Assembly: GCA_017469685.1 (NCBI GenBank)
Contig: JAFUFW010000001.1
Span: forward strand, 1 to 64,000
Reading direction: 5' to 3'
Length of the DNA stretch: 64,000 bases
Source: Bacteroidaceae bacterium
GTDB lineage: Bacteria > Bacteroidota > Bacteroidia > Bacteroidales > Bacteroidaceae
Made by a program: the position numbers and the translations under genes. Positions 35,962 through 44,854 of this stretch are shown here, piece by piece; the first letter of the stretch is position 1; every line of letters starts with the position of its first letter. The notes beneath the pieces were generated by a model, which was not told the origin of the DNA, did not search any database, and saw only the letters and a program-made list of their open reading frames with translations.

Positions 35962-36022
35962 CTGAAAGTTGGAAGAAAAGGCAAGCATTCATAATAGTGC
36001 AAAGCCTTCTTCCAACTTTCAG
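35962..36022. terminator. Hairpin between glyA and the LuxR-type gene
   Basis: CTGAAAGTTGGAAGAA (35962-35977) pairs exactly with TTCTTCCAACTTTCAG (36007-36022). It sits between convergent genes and belongs to the same style of purine/pyrimidine repeat seen elsewhere in the window. No strong T-run. Confidence 0.6.
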
Positions 36023-36076
36023 TTTTCAACGTTCAGCTATGGGCAAAGTCCATGAAAAAACGTCTGTGGCAAAGCA

Positions 36077-36703
36077 TCATAGTTCTCCCAAATCCACAAG
36101 TCCGTTCATTACGGCGTAAACAATTATGTCTACGAGGGAACGGGCGTGAAGCTTTTCCATGATATTCTTGCGGTGAGTGATGACGGTCGTGGTGCTGATG
36201 AACAGACGGTCGGCTATCTCCTTATTGATAAGCCCCTTGGCAAGCAGCACAGTGACTTCAATCTCGCGAGCCGTCAAGGACCTCCCCCCTGCCCCACCCT
36301 CTGAAGGGAGGGGAGTTGTATCTAATTGACCATTGTGATGGCTTTGGGGATGACCTTTGGGATGGGCCTGACGATGGAGGGCCATAATGGATTTGACGAT
36401 CATTTTCTCATCTTGGCACACGTTAATTGTCGGTACTCCCTGAATCTGAAGCTCACCATTGACAAGCACTATGGTCCTGCGAGGTTGTGCGCGGAAGAAG
36501 GCTGTATGTTCAAAATAGATACGAGAAGCCACGAAATAGTGCACAAAACAATCCTCCGACGCTTCCAGATCGCTGAAAGTGACGAATATCTTGGTCTCTA
36601 ACGCAGGCATCATGTCTGTCAGTATTTGCTGCAGGCCGAGCGCGGAAAGGATGTTAGAATCAACAATAGCAATGGCTAAGGCGGGGGACTGACTTACCAT
36701 CAT
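36077..36703 (-). CDS. LuxR-family transcriptional regulator with receiver-like N-terminus
   Basis: DNA-binding regulator of 208 residues. The first 120 residues (LAIAIVDSNILSALGLQQIL) look like a receiver domain without an obvious conserved phospho-acceptor Asp pattern. The C-terminal helix-turn-helix is clear: LTAREIEVTVLLAKGLINKEIADRLFIS. The linker contains PLPSEGGAGGR, encoded by a G-rich dispersed repeat. I start at 36703, because the ATG at 36724 overlaps the promoter -7 box. It is divergent from a TonB-dependent receptor, which it may control. Confidence 0.85.
   Translation of the reverse strand: MMVSQSPALAIAIVDSNILSALGLQQILTDMMPALETKIFVTFSDLEASEDCFVHYFVASRIYFEHTAFFRAQPRRTIVLVNGELQIQGVPTINVCQDEKMIVKSIMALHRQAHPKGHPQSHHNGQLDTTPLPSEGGAGGRSLTAREIEVTVLLAKGLINKEIADRLFISTTTVITHRKNIMEKLHARSLVDIIVYAVMNGLVDLGEL
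36280..36316 (-). repeat. G-rich repeat insert in the LuxR-type gene linker
   Basis: A C/G-rich run (minus-strand CCCCTCCC...GGGGCAGGGGGGAGG) of the kind dispersed in Bacteroidetes intergenic DNA, here translated in frame between the two domains. Confidence 0.5.
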
Positions 36704-36721
36704 AAATCTCAAAATGCGGGG

Positions 36722-36729
36722 CAAAGATA
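36722..36729 (-). promoter_or_regulatory. Putative -7 element of the LuxR-type gene
   Basis: Minus-strand TATCTTTG. Its position rules out translation from the ATG at 36724 and supports the start at 36703. Confidence 0.55.
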
Positions 36730-36859
36730 AGAAAGATTAGATATAAAAGATTAGAAATCATGTTTTTTTTGAGTGCAATGCGCTTCTTTTCGATATTCAT
36801 AAGGCTACGAAGCATAAAATTCCTAATAAATGAGGATTGCAGGAACAAAGGGAAAACAG

Positions 36860-36867
36860 TACCTTTG
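36860..36867 (+). promoter_or_regulatory. Putative -7 element of the TonB receptor gene
   Basis: TACCTTTG, with a 49-base leader to ATG 36917. Confidence 0.55.
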
Positions 36868-36916
36868 TCGCCGAAAAAAAGCACCAAAGCAGAGACTTAA
36901 CACAAACCATAATACA

Positions 36917-39277
36917 ATGAAGAAAACATTATTAGCTATTGCACTAACACTTACGAGTATATCAGCTTTTGCTGAAGAACTTACGGACACCAGCCGCGTG
37001 GCTGACCTCGACGAACTCATTATCGTGTCGCAGCCAAAGGATCTGCACTTGCTGCGCCAGCAGCCGCTCAGCAGCACCTTGTTTGCTGCTGAGGATTTGA
37101 GCCAGCTGAATATCCAGACGATGGCTCAGCTGTCGGACTTCGTTCCTACTTTCGCTGTTCCGGCCTACGGCTCGCGCTACACATCTTCTATATACGTGCG
37201 CGGTATAGGCTCACGCGTGAACAGCCCCGCCGTGGGACTGTACATAGACAATATCCCCGTCGTTAGCAAGTCGATGCTCAACTTCCACCTCTACGAGCTG
37301 GAGCGCGCCGACGTGCTCCGCGGACCTCAAGGCACGCTCTACGGGCAGAACACCGAGGGGGGCCTCATTCGTATGTATACCCGCCAACCGCTGACCTACC
37401 AGGGCACCGACGTGAACCTCTCGTTCGGAACGGGCCTGCAGCGCAAGGCCGAGGTGGCTCACTACAATAAGGTGAATGATCAGTTGGGCTTCTCGCTGGC
37501 GGCATTCTATCAAGGGCAGCAGGGCTTTTTCGACAACACCACCAACGGCGAACATGCCGACAAAATGGACGAAGCTGGTGGCCGCGCACGCCTGCAGTGG
37601 AAACCGGCGAAGCGCTTCGGACTCGACCTGACGGCCGACTACCAGTACACCTCACAGAACGGTTTCCCTTATGGCGAGATGACTGCCAGCGAGACGCTCG
37701 ACCCCTACTCCAACCGCCAAGGCAACTACAAGCGGCACATGCTGACCACGGGGCTTGCCATGAACTACGCCTTAGACCGAGCAGAGCTTGGGAGTATGAC
37801 CTCATGGCAGTACCTCAACGACGATATGCTCATGGACATCGACTACCGCCCACTGGATTATATGCACATGACGCAGGCACAGCTGCAGAACGCCATTACT
37901 CAGGAGTTCACAGCCAAGAGCAAGACCGACGGCATATGGCGATGGACCAACGGTGCCTTTTATACCTATCAGGCTCTGAAAACCAACGCTCCTGTCTACT
38001 TCGACAGCGCCATGAACGACTACCTCTCGCAGACCATCGAGGACTACGCTTACTACGGGATGTTAAACTCCATGGCCAAGCGCATGGGCATGGAGGCGGC
38101 CAAGGCCACGATAGAGCGTGCGGGAGGCTGCCACATTAGGATGGACATGGCCACAGCGCCCGGCATGTTCCGCACGCCGACACATAACTTCGGCCTCTTC
38201 CACCAGTCGGAGATAGACATCACGCCGCACCTCACAGCCACTCTTGGCCTGCGCTACGACCTCTCGCACGTAGCCATCGACTACAATACCGTAGGCGCCG
38301 TCAGTCTCGACGAGAGCGTCATGGGCGTAAATGTGAAAGCCAACGTACGCTCTGAGCTTAAGCACAAGGAAAAAGCTACCTTTAACCAGCTGCTGCCAAA
38401 GGTGGGGCTAACCTACCGCCTCAGCGACTCCGGCAGCAACCTGTACGCCCTCGTAGCCAAGGGCTACCGCGCCGGAGGCTATAATATTCAGATGTTCAGC
38501 GATATTCTTCAGACCGAGCTGCAGGGCGTAGCCCAGACGGCACGCGGGGATATGGAGATAGAGCACACCGAGGCCGACTACGAAAATATGCGCCATACAA
38601 TAGCTTTCAAGCCCGAGGAGAGCTGGAACTACGAGTTCGGTACACACCTGAACCTATTCGACTCGAAAGTGCAGTTTGACTTCGCTGGCTACTATATGCA
38701 GATTCGCAACCAACAGCTTAGCGTAATGGCCGGCAACTATGGCTTCGGGCGCATGATGGTGAACGCGGGCAGGAGCTACAGCTGTGGAATAGAAGCTGCG
38801 CTGCGCGGCCGTGCGCTCGACAATCATTTGGCGTGGGGCATCAACTACGGCTACACCCGTGCCGTGTTCAAGGAGTACACCGACAGCATTAGCGGCGACG
38901 AAGGCATGGTGGCTGTCGACTACAAGGACAAGCGCGTGCCCTTCGTGCCCGAGCACACGCTGGCCGCGAACGTAGACTATCAGATAGACTTCAGCAGCCC
39001 CGTGCTTCGCAGCTTGACCATAGGCGCTAACCTCACGATGCGCGGCAAGACCTACTGGGACAATGACAACCTCCACTCACAGCCCATCTACGCTCTGCTG
39101 GGCGCTCGCATAGACGCCGACTTCGGCAAGGCGGTGCTCAGCCTGTGGGGACGCAACATCACAAACACAACATATAATACTTTTGCCACCGATAGCCGAA
39201 TGGCCGGCGAGACGCTTTACTTCGCCCAGCGTGGCAATCCCCTGCAAGTGGGCATAGACCTGAGAATTCACTTTTAG
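36917..39277 (+). CDS. TonB-dependent outer-membrane receptor
   Basis: Energy-coupled outer-membrane uptake receptor of 786 residues, with a signal peptide MKKTLLAIALTLTSISAFA. The start at 36917 gives this signal; the upstream in-frame start at 36830 precedes the promoter. The plug has SSIYVRGIGSRVNSPAVGLY and VLRGPQGTLYGQNTEGGLIR, and the barrel ends in Phe (IDLRIHF). It lacks the carboxypeptidase-like extension of SusC proteins and more closely resembles receptors for siderophores, cobalamin or small aromatics. No SusD partner is present. Substrate unknown; the divergent LuxR-type gene is the likely regulator. Confidence 0.92.
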   Translation: MKKTLLAIALTLTSISAFAEELTDTSRVADLDELIIVSQPKDLHLLRQQPLSSTLFAAEDLSQLNIQTMAQLSDFVPTFAVPAYGSRYTSSIYVRGIGSRVNSPAVGLYIDNIPVVSKSMLNFHLYELERADVLRGPQGTLYGQNTEGGLIRMYTRQPLTYQGTDVNLSFGTGLQRKAEVAHYNKVNDQLGFSLAAFYQGQQGFFDNTTNGEHADKMDEAGGRARLQWKPAKRFGLDLTADYQYTSQNGFPYGEMTASETLDPYSNRQGNYKRHMLTTGLAMNYALDRAELGSMTSWQYLNDDMLMDIDYRPLDYMHMTQAQLQNAITQEFTAKSKTDGIWRWTNGAFYTYQALKTNAPVYFDSAMNDYLSQTIEDYAYYGMLNSMAKRMGMEAAKATIERAGGCHIRMDMATAPGMFRTPTHNFGLFHQSEIDITPHLTATLGLRYDLSHVAIDYNTVGAVSLDESVMGVNVKANVRSELKHKEKATFNQLLPKVGLTYRLSDSGSNLYALVAKGYRAGGYNIQMFSDILQTELQGVAQTARGDMEIEHTEADYENMRHTIAFKPEESWNYEFGTHLNLFDSKVQFDFAGYYMQIRNQQLSVMAGNYGFGRMMVNAGRSYSCGIEAALRGRALDNHLAWGINYGYTRAVFKEYTDSISGDEGMVAVDYKDKRVPFVPEHTLAANVDYQIDFSSPVLRSLTIGANLTMRGKTYWDNDNLHSQPIYALLGARIDADFGKAVLSLWGRNITNTTYNTFATDSRMAGETLYFAQRGNPLQVGIDLRIHF

Positions 39278-39301
39278 GAGTAGGCCCGTATGTGCAAAAA
39301 G

Positions 39302-39342
39302 AAAAGGGACTGTGTCGTTTGTCATGACACAGTCCCTTTTTT
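39302..39342 (+). terminator. Intrinsic terminator of the TonB receptor gene
   Basis: AAAAGGGACTGTGTC pairs with GACACAGTCCCTTTT, followed by TTC. It may also serve the convergent rlmD gene. Confidence 0.85.
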
Positions 39343-39404
39343 CTGCGTAAGTTCCGCTTGCTTAGAAGTTAAATGAGTTCCTTAACTTCTTTAACTTCAT
39401 TAAC

Positions 39405-40961
39405 TCACTTTTTGCGTGTTAGCAGCACTACATTCTCTACGTGCTGTGTGTGAGGAAACATATCCACGGGCTGCACCTTCTCGACCTTGTAGTCAACATC
39501 GAGCAGGGCGAGGTCACGAGCCTGCGTGGCTGGATTGCAGCTGACGTATACGATGCGCTGCGGAGCGGCCTTGAGGATTACGTCAACCACGTCGGCGTGC
39601 ATACCTGCACGAGGGGGGTCAGTGATGATGATGTCCGGGCGGCCATGCTCGCTGATGAAGTCCTCTGTGAGTATATCTTTCATATCGCCGGCAAAGAACT
39701 TTGTGTTGGTGATGCCGTTTATCTGGCTGTTCACCTTTGCGTCCTCTATGGCTTCGGGGACATATTCTATGCCTATGACCTCACGTGCGCCGCGGGCGAC
39801 AAAGTTGGCAATCGTGCCAGTGCCCGTGTAGAGGTCGTAGACGAGAGGAAGACCCTCTCTCCGATCCCCTGTGAGAGGGAGAACTTCGCTACCGCTCGAA
39901 AGCTGCGTGCCATCTTTCTCTTCCGCCTTAGGGGAGGCTGGGAGGGGGCTGTAGGCCATCTCCCTTGCCACGCTGTACAATTCGTAGGCTTGCTCGGTGT
40001 TGGTCTGATAGAAGCTCTTGGGCCCCACTTTGAAGCGGAGGCCTTCCATGTGAAGGAATATATGGTCGTCGCCGGTAAAGACATGAACGGGCAGGTCGCC
40101 AAAGGTGTCATTGAACTTCGTGTTGTTGACGTAGAGAAGGGAGGTCACTTCGGGGAAGCTCGCGTGCAGGTGCTCCATCAGCGCTTCGGCCTGCCGCTGC
40201 TCCTCTGGCGTAGTGATGCAGAACTGCATGAGCAGCATCAGCCCTCGTTCGCCATTAATAGCCCCACTCTCGTCGCTCCCCGATCCATGTTCATCGTTCC
40301 CAAGCCTTATCATCATCCCTCGCAGCAGCCCAGTGTGCTCGCGGGCATCGAAGAAGGTGAGTCCGTGGGAATAGGCGTAGTCGCGTACGGCGAGTCGCAG
40401 GCGGTCGTTTACGGGGTCCATCAAGTGGCACTCCTCGATGGGCAGGATCTTGTCCCACGTGCCGCCAGCGTGGTAACCGACGCTCTCCTGGCGCTCAAAC
40501 TGCTCGCCCGAACGGATCTGTTCCTTCGTGAGCCAGCGACGATTGGCAAATCCGAACTCCAGTTTGTTGCGGTACTCCAGCGTCTTCTTGGATCCAAGGA
40601 TAGGAGTGCACTCGGGCAGCTCTACCTTCCCAATCCGCTTCAACGCGTCGACCACCTGTTGCTGTTTAGCAGCCAGCTGCAGTTCGTAGGGTAACATCTG
40701 CCATTTGCAGCCACCGCAGACGCCGAAGTGAGGGCAGAAAGGCTCCGTGCGGTCGGGGCTGGGGCTGACCATACGCACCACTTCTGCCTCGGCATAAGAG
40801 TGCTTCTTACGCGTCACCTGCAGGTCCACCACATCACCCGGCACGGCGAAGGGCACGAACACCACCAGATCATTGACACGCACGAGCGACTTACCTTCGG
40901 CAGCCACTGCTTCTATCCTTACACTCTCCAACAAGGGCAGCTCTTTCTTCTTTCTTGACAT
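39405..40961 (-). CDS. rlmD: 23S rRNA (uracil-C5)-methyltransferase, RlmD/TrmA family
   Basis: RNA m5U methyltransferase of 518 residues. An N-terminal TRAM domain (VNDLVVFVPFAVPGDVVDLQ) precedes an iron-sulfur Cys cluster (CPHFGVCGGCKWQ). The SAM site is YDLYTGTGTIANFVA, DPPRAGMH is the motif IV region, and VSCNPATQARDL holds the catalytic Cys. It is longer than usual because of a roughly 37-residue insert just before the SAM motif (PASPKAEEKDGTQLSSGSE...), encoded by a repeat-like DNA segment. A second low-complexity insert (GNDEHGSGSDESGAINGER) lies near residue 225. The exact target uridine is by homology. Confidence 0.92.
   Translation of the reverse strand: MSRKKKELPLLESVRIEAVAAEGKSLVRVNDLVVFVPFAVPGDVVDLQVTRKKHSYAEAEVVRMVSPSPDRTEPFCPHFGVCGGCKWQMLPYELQLAAKQQQVVDALKRIGKVELPECTPILGSKKTLEYRNKLEFGFANRRWLTKEQIRSGEQFERQESVGYHAGGTWDKILPIEECHLMDPVNDRLRLAVRDYAYSHGLTFFDAREHTGLLRGMMIRLGNDEHGSGSDESGAINGERGLMLLMQFCITTPEEQRQAEALMEHLHASFPEVTSLLYVNNTKFNDTFGDLPVHVFTGDDHIFLHMEGLRFKVGPKSFYQTNTEQAYELYSVAREMAYSPLPASPKAEEKDGTQLSSGSEVLPLTGDRREGLPLVYDLYTGTGTIANFVARGAREVIGIEYVPEAIEDAKVNSQINGITNTKFFAGDMKDILTEDFISEHGRPDIIITDPPRAGMHADVVDVILKAAPQRIVYVSCNPATQARDLALLDVDYKVEKVQPVDMFPHTQHVENVVLLTRKK
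39840..39950 (-). repeat. In-frame repeat-derived insert in rlmD
   Basis: Contains the inverted words CCCTCTC and GAGAGGG plus a G-rich run (GGGGAGGCTGGGAGGGGG on the plus strand), similar in style to the insert in the LuxR-type gene. It interrupts the conserved region just before the SAM-binding motif. Confidence 0.55.
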
Positions 40962-40980
40962 AAGTTCTAAATTTTGGCCG

Positions 40981-40988
40981 CAAAGTTA
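40981..40988 (-). promoter_or_regulatory. Putative -7 element of rlmD
   Basis: Minus-strand TAACTTTG, about 20 bases upstream of the start. Confidence 0.5.
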
Positions 40989-41244
40989 CGAAGAAATGAT
41001 GAAGAATGAACGAAGAATGTGCTTTTTTTATAAGTATTGCCGCTTCAAACGTATAGAATTGCAAAAGGGAGAGACCAAAACATATAGGCATACCACATCA
41101 AAATGTTTGTTGAAGGCTATCAAAGTGCAAGTCAAAGTACATACGCACCCCATTGATGACACTAATCTCTCCTGTATGAATCGCTATTTGCTTATTACAT
41201 ACTTCTTTTTTCAAATCCTAATGCTTATATCAAAAAAAAATGCA
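40989..41244. other. Intergenic stretch between rlmD and the glutathione peroxidase gene
   Basis: AT-rich, with a long frame across it lacking codon bias or any domain. No RNA gene or repeat recognised. Confidence 0.45.
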
Positions 41245-41252
41245 TACCTTTG
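41245..41252 (+). promoter_or_regulatory. Putative -7 element of the glutathione peroxidase pair
   Basis: TACCTTTG followed by a roughly 90-base leader before the ATG at 41348. No regulatory site such as an OxyR box could be confirmed. Confidence 0.5.
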
Positions 41253-41347
41253 CAACGTTGGAAAGAAGACAGCCAGTATCTACGATACCGCAGACTATCA
41301 GCCGTCTATAAACCTAACTCACATTAACGTTAAAACACAACAACACG

Positions 41348-41902
41348 ATGGAAACAATTTTCAACTTCAAAGCCCTCTCAAGCAGAGGGCAGGAGATTGA
41401 CTTCAAGCAGTTTGAAGGCAAAGCACTACTTATCGTAAACACCGCCAGCAAGTGCGGCTTCACGCCACAGTTCGAAGCTTTGGAAGCGCTCAATCAGAAG
41501 TTCAAGGACCGCGGACTCGTAGTCATCGGTTTCCCATGCAACCAGTTCAAGGAGCAGGACCCAGGCACCGACAGTGAGATTGAAGGCTTCTGCCAACTCA
41601 ACTACGGCGTCACCTTCCAAATTATGAAGAAGTGCGACGTCAACGGACCAGCCGCCGAACCCATCTTCGAATACCTCAAAGCGCAGGCGCCCACCGAGGA
41701 GTTCCACGGCCTCAAGGCAAAGGCCACGGCCGTGATGCTCAAGAAGCTGAGCAAGAGCGTAGAGAAGGAGAGCGACATCCTTTGGAATTTCACCAAGTTC
41801 CTCGTCTCGCGCGACGGACTCACCGTCAAGCGCTACGCCCCCACCACTAAGCCCGAGGACATGGAAGCAGACATTGAGCAGTTCATCGCACAGACCATTT
41901 AA
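41348..41902 (+). CDS. Glutathione peroxidase-family (probably thioredoxin-dependent) peroxidase
   Basis: Cytoplasmic thiol peroxidase of 184 residues that reduces peroxides. The peroxidatic Cys36 is in NTASKCGFTPQ, with the conserved Gln block FPCNQFKEQDPG and the Trp-Asn block WNFTKFLVSRDG. The catalytic residue is Cys, not selenocysteine, and FCQLNYGVTF offers a possible resolving Cys, as in bacterial members that use thioredoxin. The second, exported paralogue starts 23 bases after its stop, so the two likely form an operon. Confidence 0.94.
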   Translation: METIFNFKALSSRGQEIDFKQFEGKALLIVNTASKCGFTPQFEALEALNQKFKDRGLVVIGFPCNQFKEQDPGTDSEIEGFCQLNYGVTFQIMKKCDVNGPAAEPIFEYLKAQAPTEEFHGLKAKATAVMLKKLSKSVEKESDILWNFTKFLVSRDGLTVKRYAPTTKPEDMEADIEQFIAQTI

Positions 41903-41924
41903 TGAACCGCAAAAGCGTACAGCA

Positions 41925-43058
41925 ATGAAACACCTACTCACAATAGCATTCCTGGCCATAGCCGTAGTAAGCACCTCGGCACAAGGCATCTACAACTTCA
42001 CGGTGAAGGACGGCAACGGAAAGGACGTCTCGCTCGCCGACTACAAAGGCCGCGTGCTCCTCATCGTAAACACCGCCACGCGCTGTGGCTTCACACCTCA
42101 GTACACCGAACTCGAAGCACTCTACAAGAAGTACCGCACCGCCGGACTCGAAATCCTCGACTTCCCCTGCAACCAGTTTGGCGAGCAGGCACCAGGCACT
42201 ATAGAGGAGATTCACCAATTCTGCACGGCAAACTACGATATCGAGTTTCCGCAGTTCGACAAAATCGACGTCAACGGCCCTGAGGCATCGCCTCTCTTCA
42301 CCTACCTCAAGCAACAACAAGGCTTCAAAGGCTTCGACACCAGCGAGCAGATGGGCAAGCTCCTCGACGGGATGATGCGCAAGCGCGACCCCGACTACGA
42401 CAAGAATCCCGACGTGAAATGGAATTTCACCAAGTTCCTCGTCGCCCGCGACGGACGAATCGTAGAACGCTACGAGCCAACGGAAAAGATTGCTAACATT
42501 GAAGCCGACATACAAATGGAGCTGAACCCCGTACTCAGCACCATCATGGCCCGCAGAAGCGTGCGACACTACCTCGACAAACCCGTAGAGCACGAGAAGC
42601 TGGCCCTCATCGCACGCTGCGGCATCAACGCCCCAAACGGTATGAACCGCCAGCCTTGGATAGTGCGCGTTGTTGAAGACCAGAAGCTAATTGCCGACGT
42701 CACCGACGTCTACAAGCGCGCCAATGCCGAGCAGGTCAGCCGCGAGTCAGGCTTCAAGAATATGTTCCGCAATGCGCCCAACATCATTTGCGTCTGCTCC
42801 CCCAACCAAGGCGGCGACCTTGATGCTGGCCTGCTGGGCGAAAACATGATGCTTGCCGCCCAAGCTCTGGGCCTCAGCACCTGCTGCCTCGGCGGTCCCG
42901 TGCGCTTCCTGACCTCCAACCCCGACGCCCGCTTTTTCCTCGACCGCATCAACATACCCGAAGGCTACCGCCTCAACTACATCATCGCCGTAGGCTACCC
43001 CGACGAGCAACCCGCCGCACGCCCGCGTGATGCCAGCAAGGTGGAGTTCGTGAAGTAA
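41925..43058 (+). CDS. Exported fusion of glutathione peroxidase and nitroreductase domains
   Basis: Product of 377 residues. ATG 41925 gives a clear signal peptide (MKHLLTIAFLAIAVVSTSAQ). Residues about 21-200 are a thiol peroxidase like the gene before it (NTATRCGFTPQ with the active Cys, FPCNQFGEQAPG, WNFTKFLVARDG). Residues about 208-377 are an FMN-dependent nitroreductase (MARRSVRHYLDKPV, INAPNGMNRQPW, GLLGENMMLAAQALGLSTCC). The join is continuous, with no stop or frameshift. A periplasmic peroxidase with a built-in flavin reductase partner is a plausible but untested role. Confidence 0.9.
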   Translation: MKHLLTIAFLAIAVVSTSAQGIYNFTVKDGNGKDVSLADYKGRVLLIVNTATRCGFTPQYTELEALYKKYRTAGLEILDFPCNQFGEQAPGTIEEIHQFCTANYDIEFPQFDKIDVNGPEASPLFTYLKQQQGFKGFDTSEQMGKLLDGMMRKRDPDYDKNPDVKWNFTKFLVARDGRIVERYEPTEKIANIEADIQMELNPVLSTIMARRSVRHYLDKPVEHEKLALIARCGINAPNGMNRQPWIVRVVEDQKLIADVTDVYKRANAEQVSRESGFKNMFRNAPNIICVCSPNQGGDLDAGLLGENMMLAAQALGLSTCCLGGPVRFLTSNPDARFFLDRINIPEGYRLNYIIAVGYPDEQPAARPRDASKVEFVK

Positions 43059-43071
43059 GAGTACGTATTAT

Positions 43072-43117
43072 AGAAGAGAGGCTGTGTTACCAATAGCGAT
43101 AACACAGCCTCTCTTCT
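43072..43117. terminator. Bidirectional terminator between the fusion gene and ctpA-like gene
   Basis: An 18-base stem, AGAAGAGAGGCTGTGTTA pairing with TAACACAGCCTCTCTTCT, between two convergent genes. Confidence 0.85.
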
Positions 43118-43147
43118 ATTGTCGGCATAAGATCTGACGCCTGAGCC

Positions 43148-44788
43148 TCACTTCACGTTGGGCTTCTGTGGGAAGGCGGCACCTTGGTGGAAGATTTCCA
43201 GGGCCTTCTGCACTGCGGGGTCAAAGGCTGATAGATATTGCATTCTCCACTCCTGCTCCTGAGTGTTGTAGATGATGTTTGCCGTGAGGTTACGCTCGAG
43301 AAGCGGTGCGCTGTGCTGAATCATTCGGTTGCGTCGCTTCAGGCCGTGTTCGTCGGCGAACTGGGCGAATTGCTCAACAATATTCTGCTGCTTCAGGTAC
43401 TGCGCAATCTGCTGCGGAGTCTTGAACTGCTGCAATTGCTGGCGATTGCGGTCGGCATAAGTCATCGCGAACTGAATCGTAAGACCCATGTAAATGGCTT
43501 CCTTGAAGTATGACGTGTAGAGTGTTGTATCTTCCGGCACAAAGATGTCGGGGACAATACCACCTCCGCCGTAGACTGTCCGCCCCAAGCGCGTCTTGAA
43601 CTCTGGACCGCTGTGCTGAATGCTGTCTTGCGAGAAAAATTCGCCGCGCTCGTAACGCTGTATCAGCTCATTCTCATACTCCTCGCCGCGGCCCTTCTGG
43701 TAAGGCTTCTGTATTGAGCGGCCCGAAGGGGTGTAGTAGCGGGCTATGGTAAGACGTACGATGCTGTGGTCCTTGAACTCAATAGGCTGCTGCACAAGAC
43801 CTTTGCCGAATGTGCGCCGGCCAATGATTGTGCCACGGTCATTGTCCTGCACCGCCCCCGCGAAAATCTCAGAGGCTGACGCTGAAACCTCGTCAACGAG
43901 CACTACGAGAGGTATCTTCTGGAACGAGCCATGGCCGTCGGCATTAAACTCCTGGCGAGGCGACTTACGCCCTTCGGTATAGAGAATCAGCTGCCCCGAA
44001 GGCAGGAACTCGTTGGCAATGAGGATGGCCGTCTGCATATAACCGCCTCGGTTACCGCGAAGGTCAATAATCAGGTTCTGAAGGTTGTGCGCCGAGAGTT
44101 CGGCCAGCGCCGCCAGCATCTGCGGGTAGGTGGTCTCGCCGAAGCTTTCAATAGCCAGGTAGCCTGTGTTGTCAGATAGCATGAAAGCCGCTTCGACGCT
44201 TTCTACTGGCACATCGTCGCGGTCGACCGTGAACTTGAGCGTGCCATCGTCCTTCGAGCCGTTGTTCTTCCTGCCTGGACGTACCACCGTAAGCCTCACT
44301 TTCGAGTGCTTAGGACCGCGCAGTTTCTTAATGATATCATGGTTGGGCAGACCTATGAGCGTCGAATCGTCGGCTGCGATAATACGGTCGCCAGCCAGAA
44401 TACCGACCTTCTCTGCCGGACCACGCTTAATGGTGCTGATGACGTTGACAGTGTCGTCTTGCAATGCAAAGCGCACGCCTATGCCTGAGAATGAACCTTT
44501 CAGTTCTTCGGTGCTCTCCTCGGCCTGGTCAGAGCTGATATAGCTCGAGTGAGGGTCGAGTTCTGAGAGTATCTGAGGCATTGCACTCTCGATGAGTTCT
44601 TGCGTATTGACAGTGTCTACATAGTTGTTGTCAATAATCTGCAACAAGTAGTTTAGCTTGTTGCTGCCGGTATTGATTATGTTCAAACGCTTGCCTGAGA
44701 AGTGGCTTGTATAGAATGTACCGATGACTATACCGATGACAACAGCCACGGCCAGCAGTAGTGGCATGAGTCGCGACTTGGATTTCAT
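43148..44788 (-). CDS. C-terminal processing peptidase, S41 family (CtpA-like)
   Basis: Periplasmic serine protease of 546 residues, anchored by an N-terminal helix (LLLAVAVVIGIVIGTFY). A PDZ domain (GIGVRFALQDDTVNVISTI, GDRIIAADD) precedes the catalytic core: LIIDLRGNRGGYMQTAI, DEVSASASEIFAGAVQD (catalytic Ser) and TFGKGLVQQP (catalytic Lys). The C-terminal region of about 150 residues is typical of Bacteroidetes members. It is the last gene of a minus-strand run with the dCMP deaminase. Confidence 0.95.
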   Translation of the reverse strand: MKSKSRLMPLLLAVAVVIGIVIGTFYTSHFSGKRLNIINTGSNKLNYLLQIIDNNYVDTVNTQELIESAMPQILSELDPHSSYISSDQAEESTEELKGSFSGIGVRFALQDDTVNVISTIKRGPAEKVGILAGDRIIAADDSTLIGLPNHDIIKKLRGPKHSKVRLTVVRPGRKNNGSKDDGTLKFTVDRDDVPVESVEAAFMLSDNTGYLAIESFGETTYPQMLAALAELSAHNLQNLIIDLRGNRGGYMQTAILIANEFLPSGQLILYTEGRKSPRQEFNADGHGSFQKIPLVVLVDEVSASASEIFAGAVQDNDRGTIIGRRTFGKGLVQQPIEFKDHSIVRLTIARYYTPSGRSIQKPYQKGRGEEYENELIQRYERGEFFSQDSIQHSGPEFKTRLGRTVYGGGGIVPDIFVPEDTTLYTSYFKEAIYMGLTIQFAMTYADRNRQQLQQFKTPQQIAQYLKQQNIVEQFAQFADEHGLKRRNRMIQHSAPLLERNLTANIIYNTQEQEWRMQYLSAFDPAVQKALEIFHQGAAFPQKPNVK

Positions 44789-44854
44789 GTGTTGATGAGA
44801 AATTGTGTTGATTAAAACATTATGTTGAGCTGCTTGCGCTGAAAATCGTTGCGC

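Noticed and set aside
34636..35988. 450-residue minus-strand open frame opposite glyA
   Set aside because: It is the antisense shadow of a clearly conserved gene, has Val/Ala/Gly-biased composition and no domain; GC-rich codon use creates such frames.
40873..41400. 175-residue plus-strand frame across the rlmD-peroxidase gap
   Set aside because: It overlaps two real genes out of frame, crosses a promoter and lacks any domain or codon bias.
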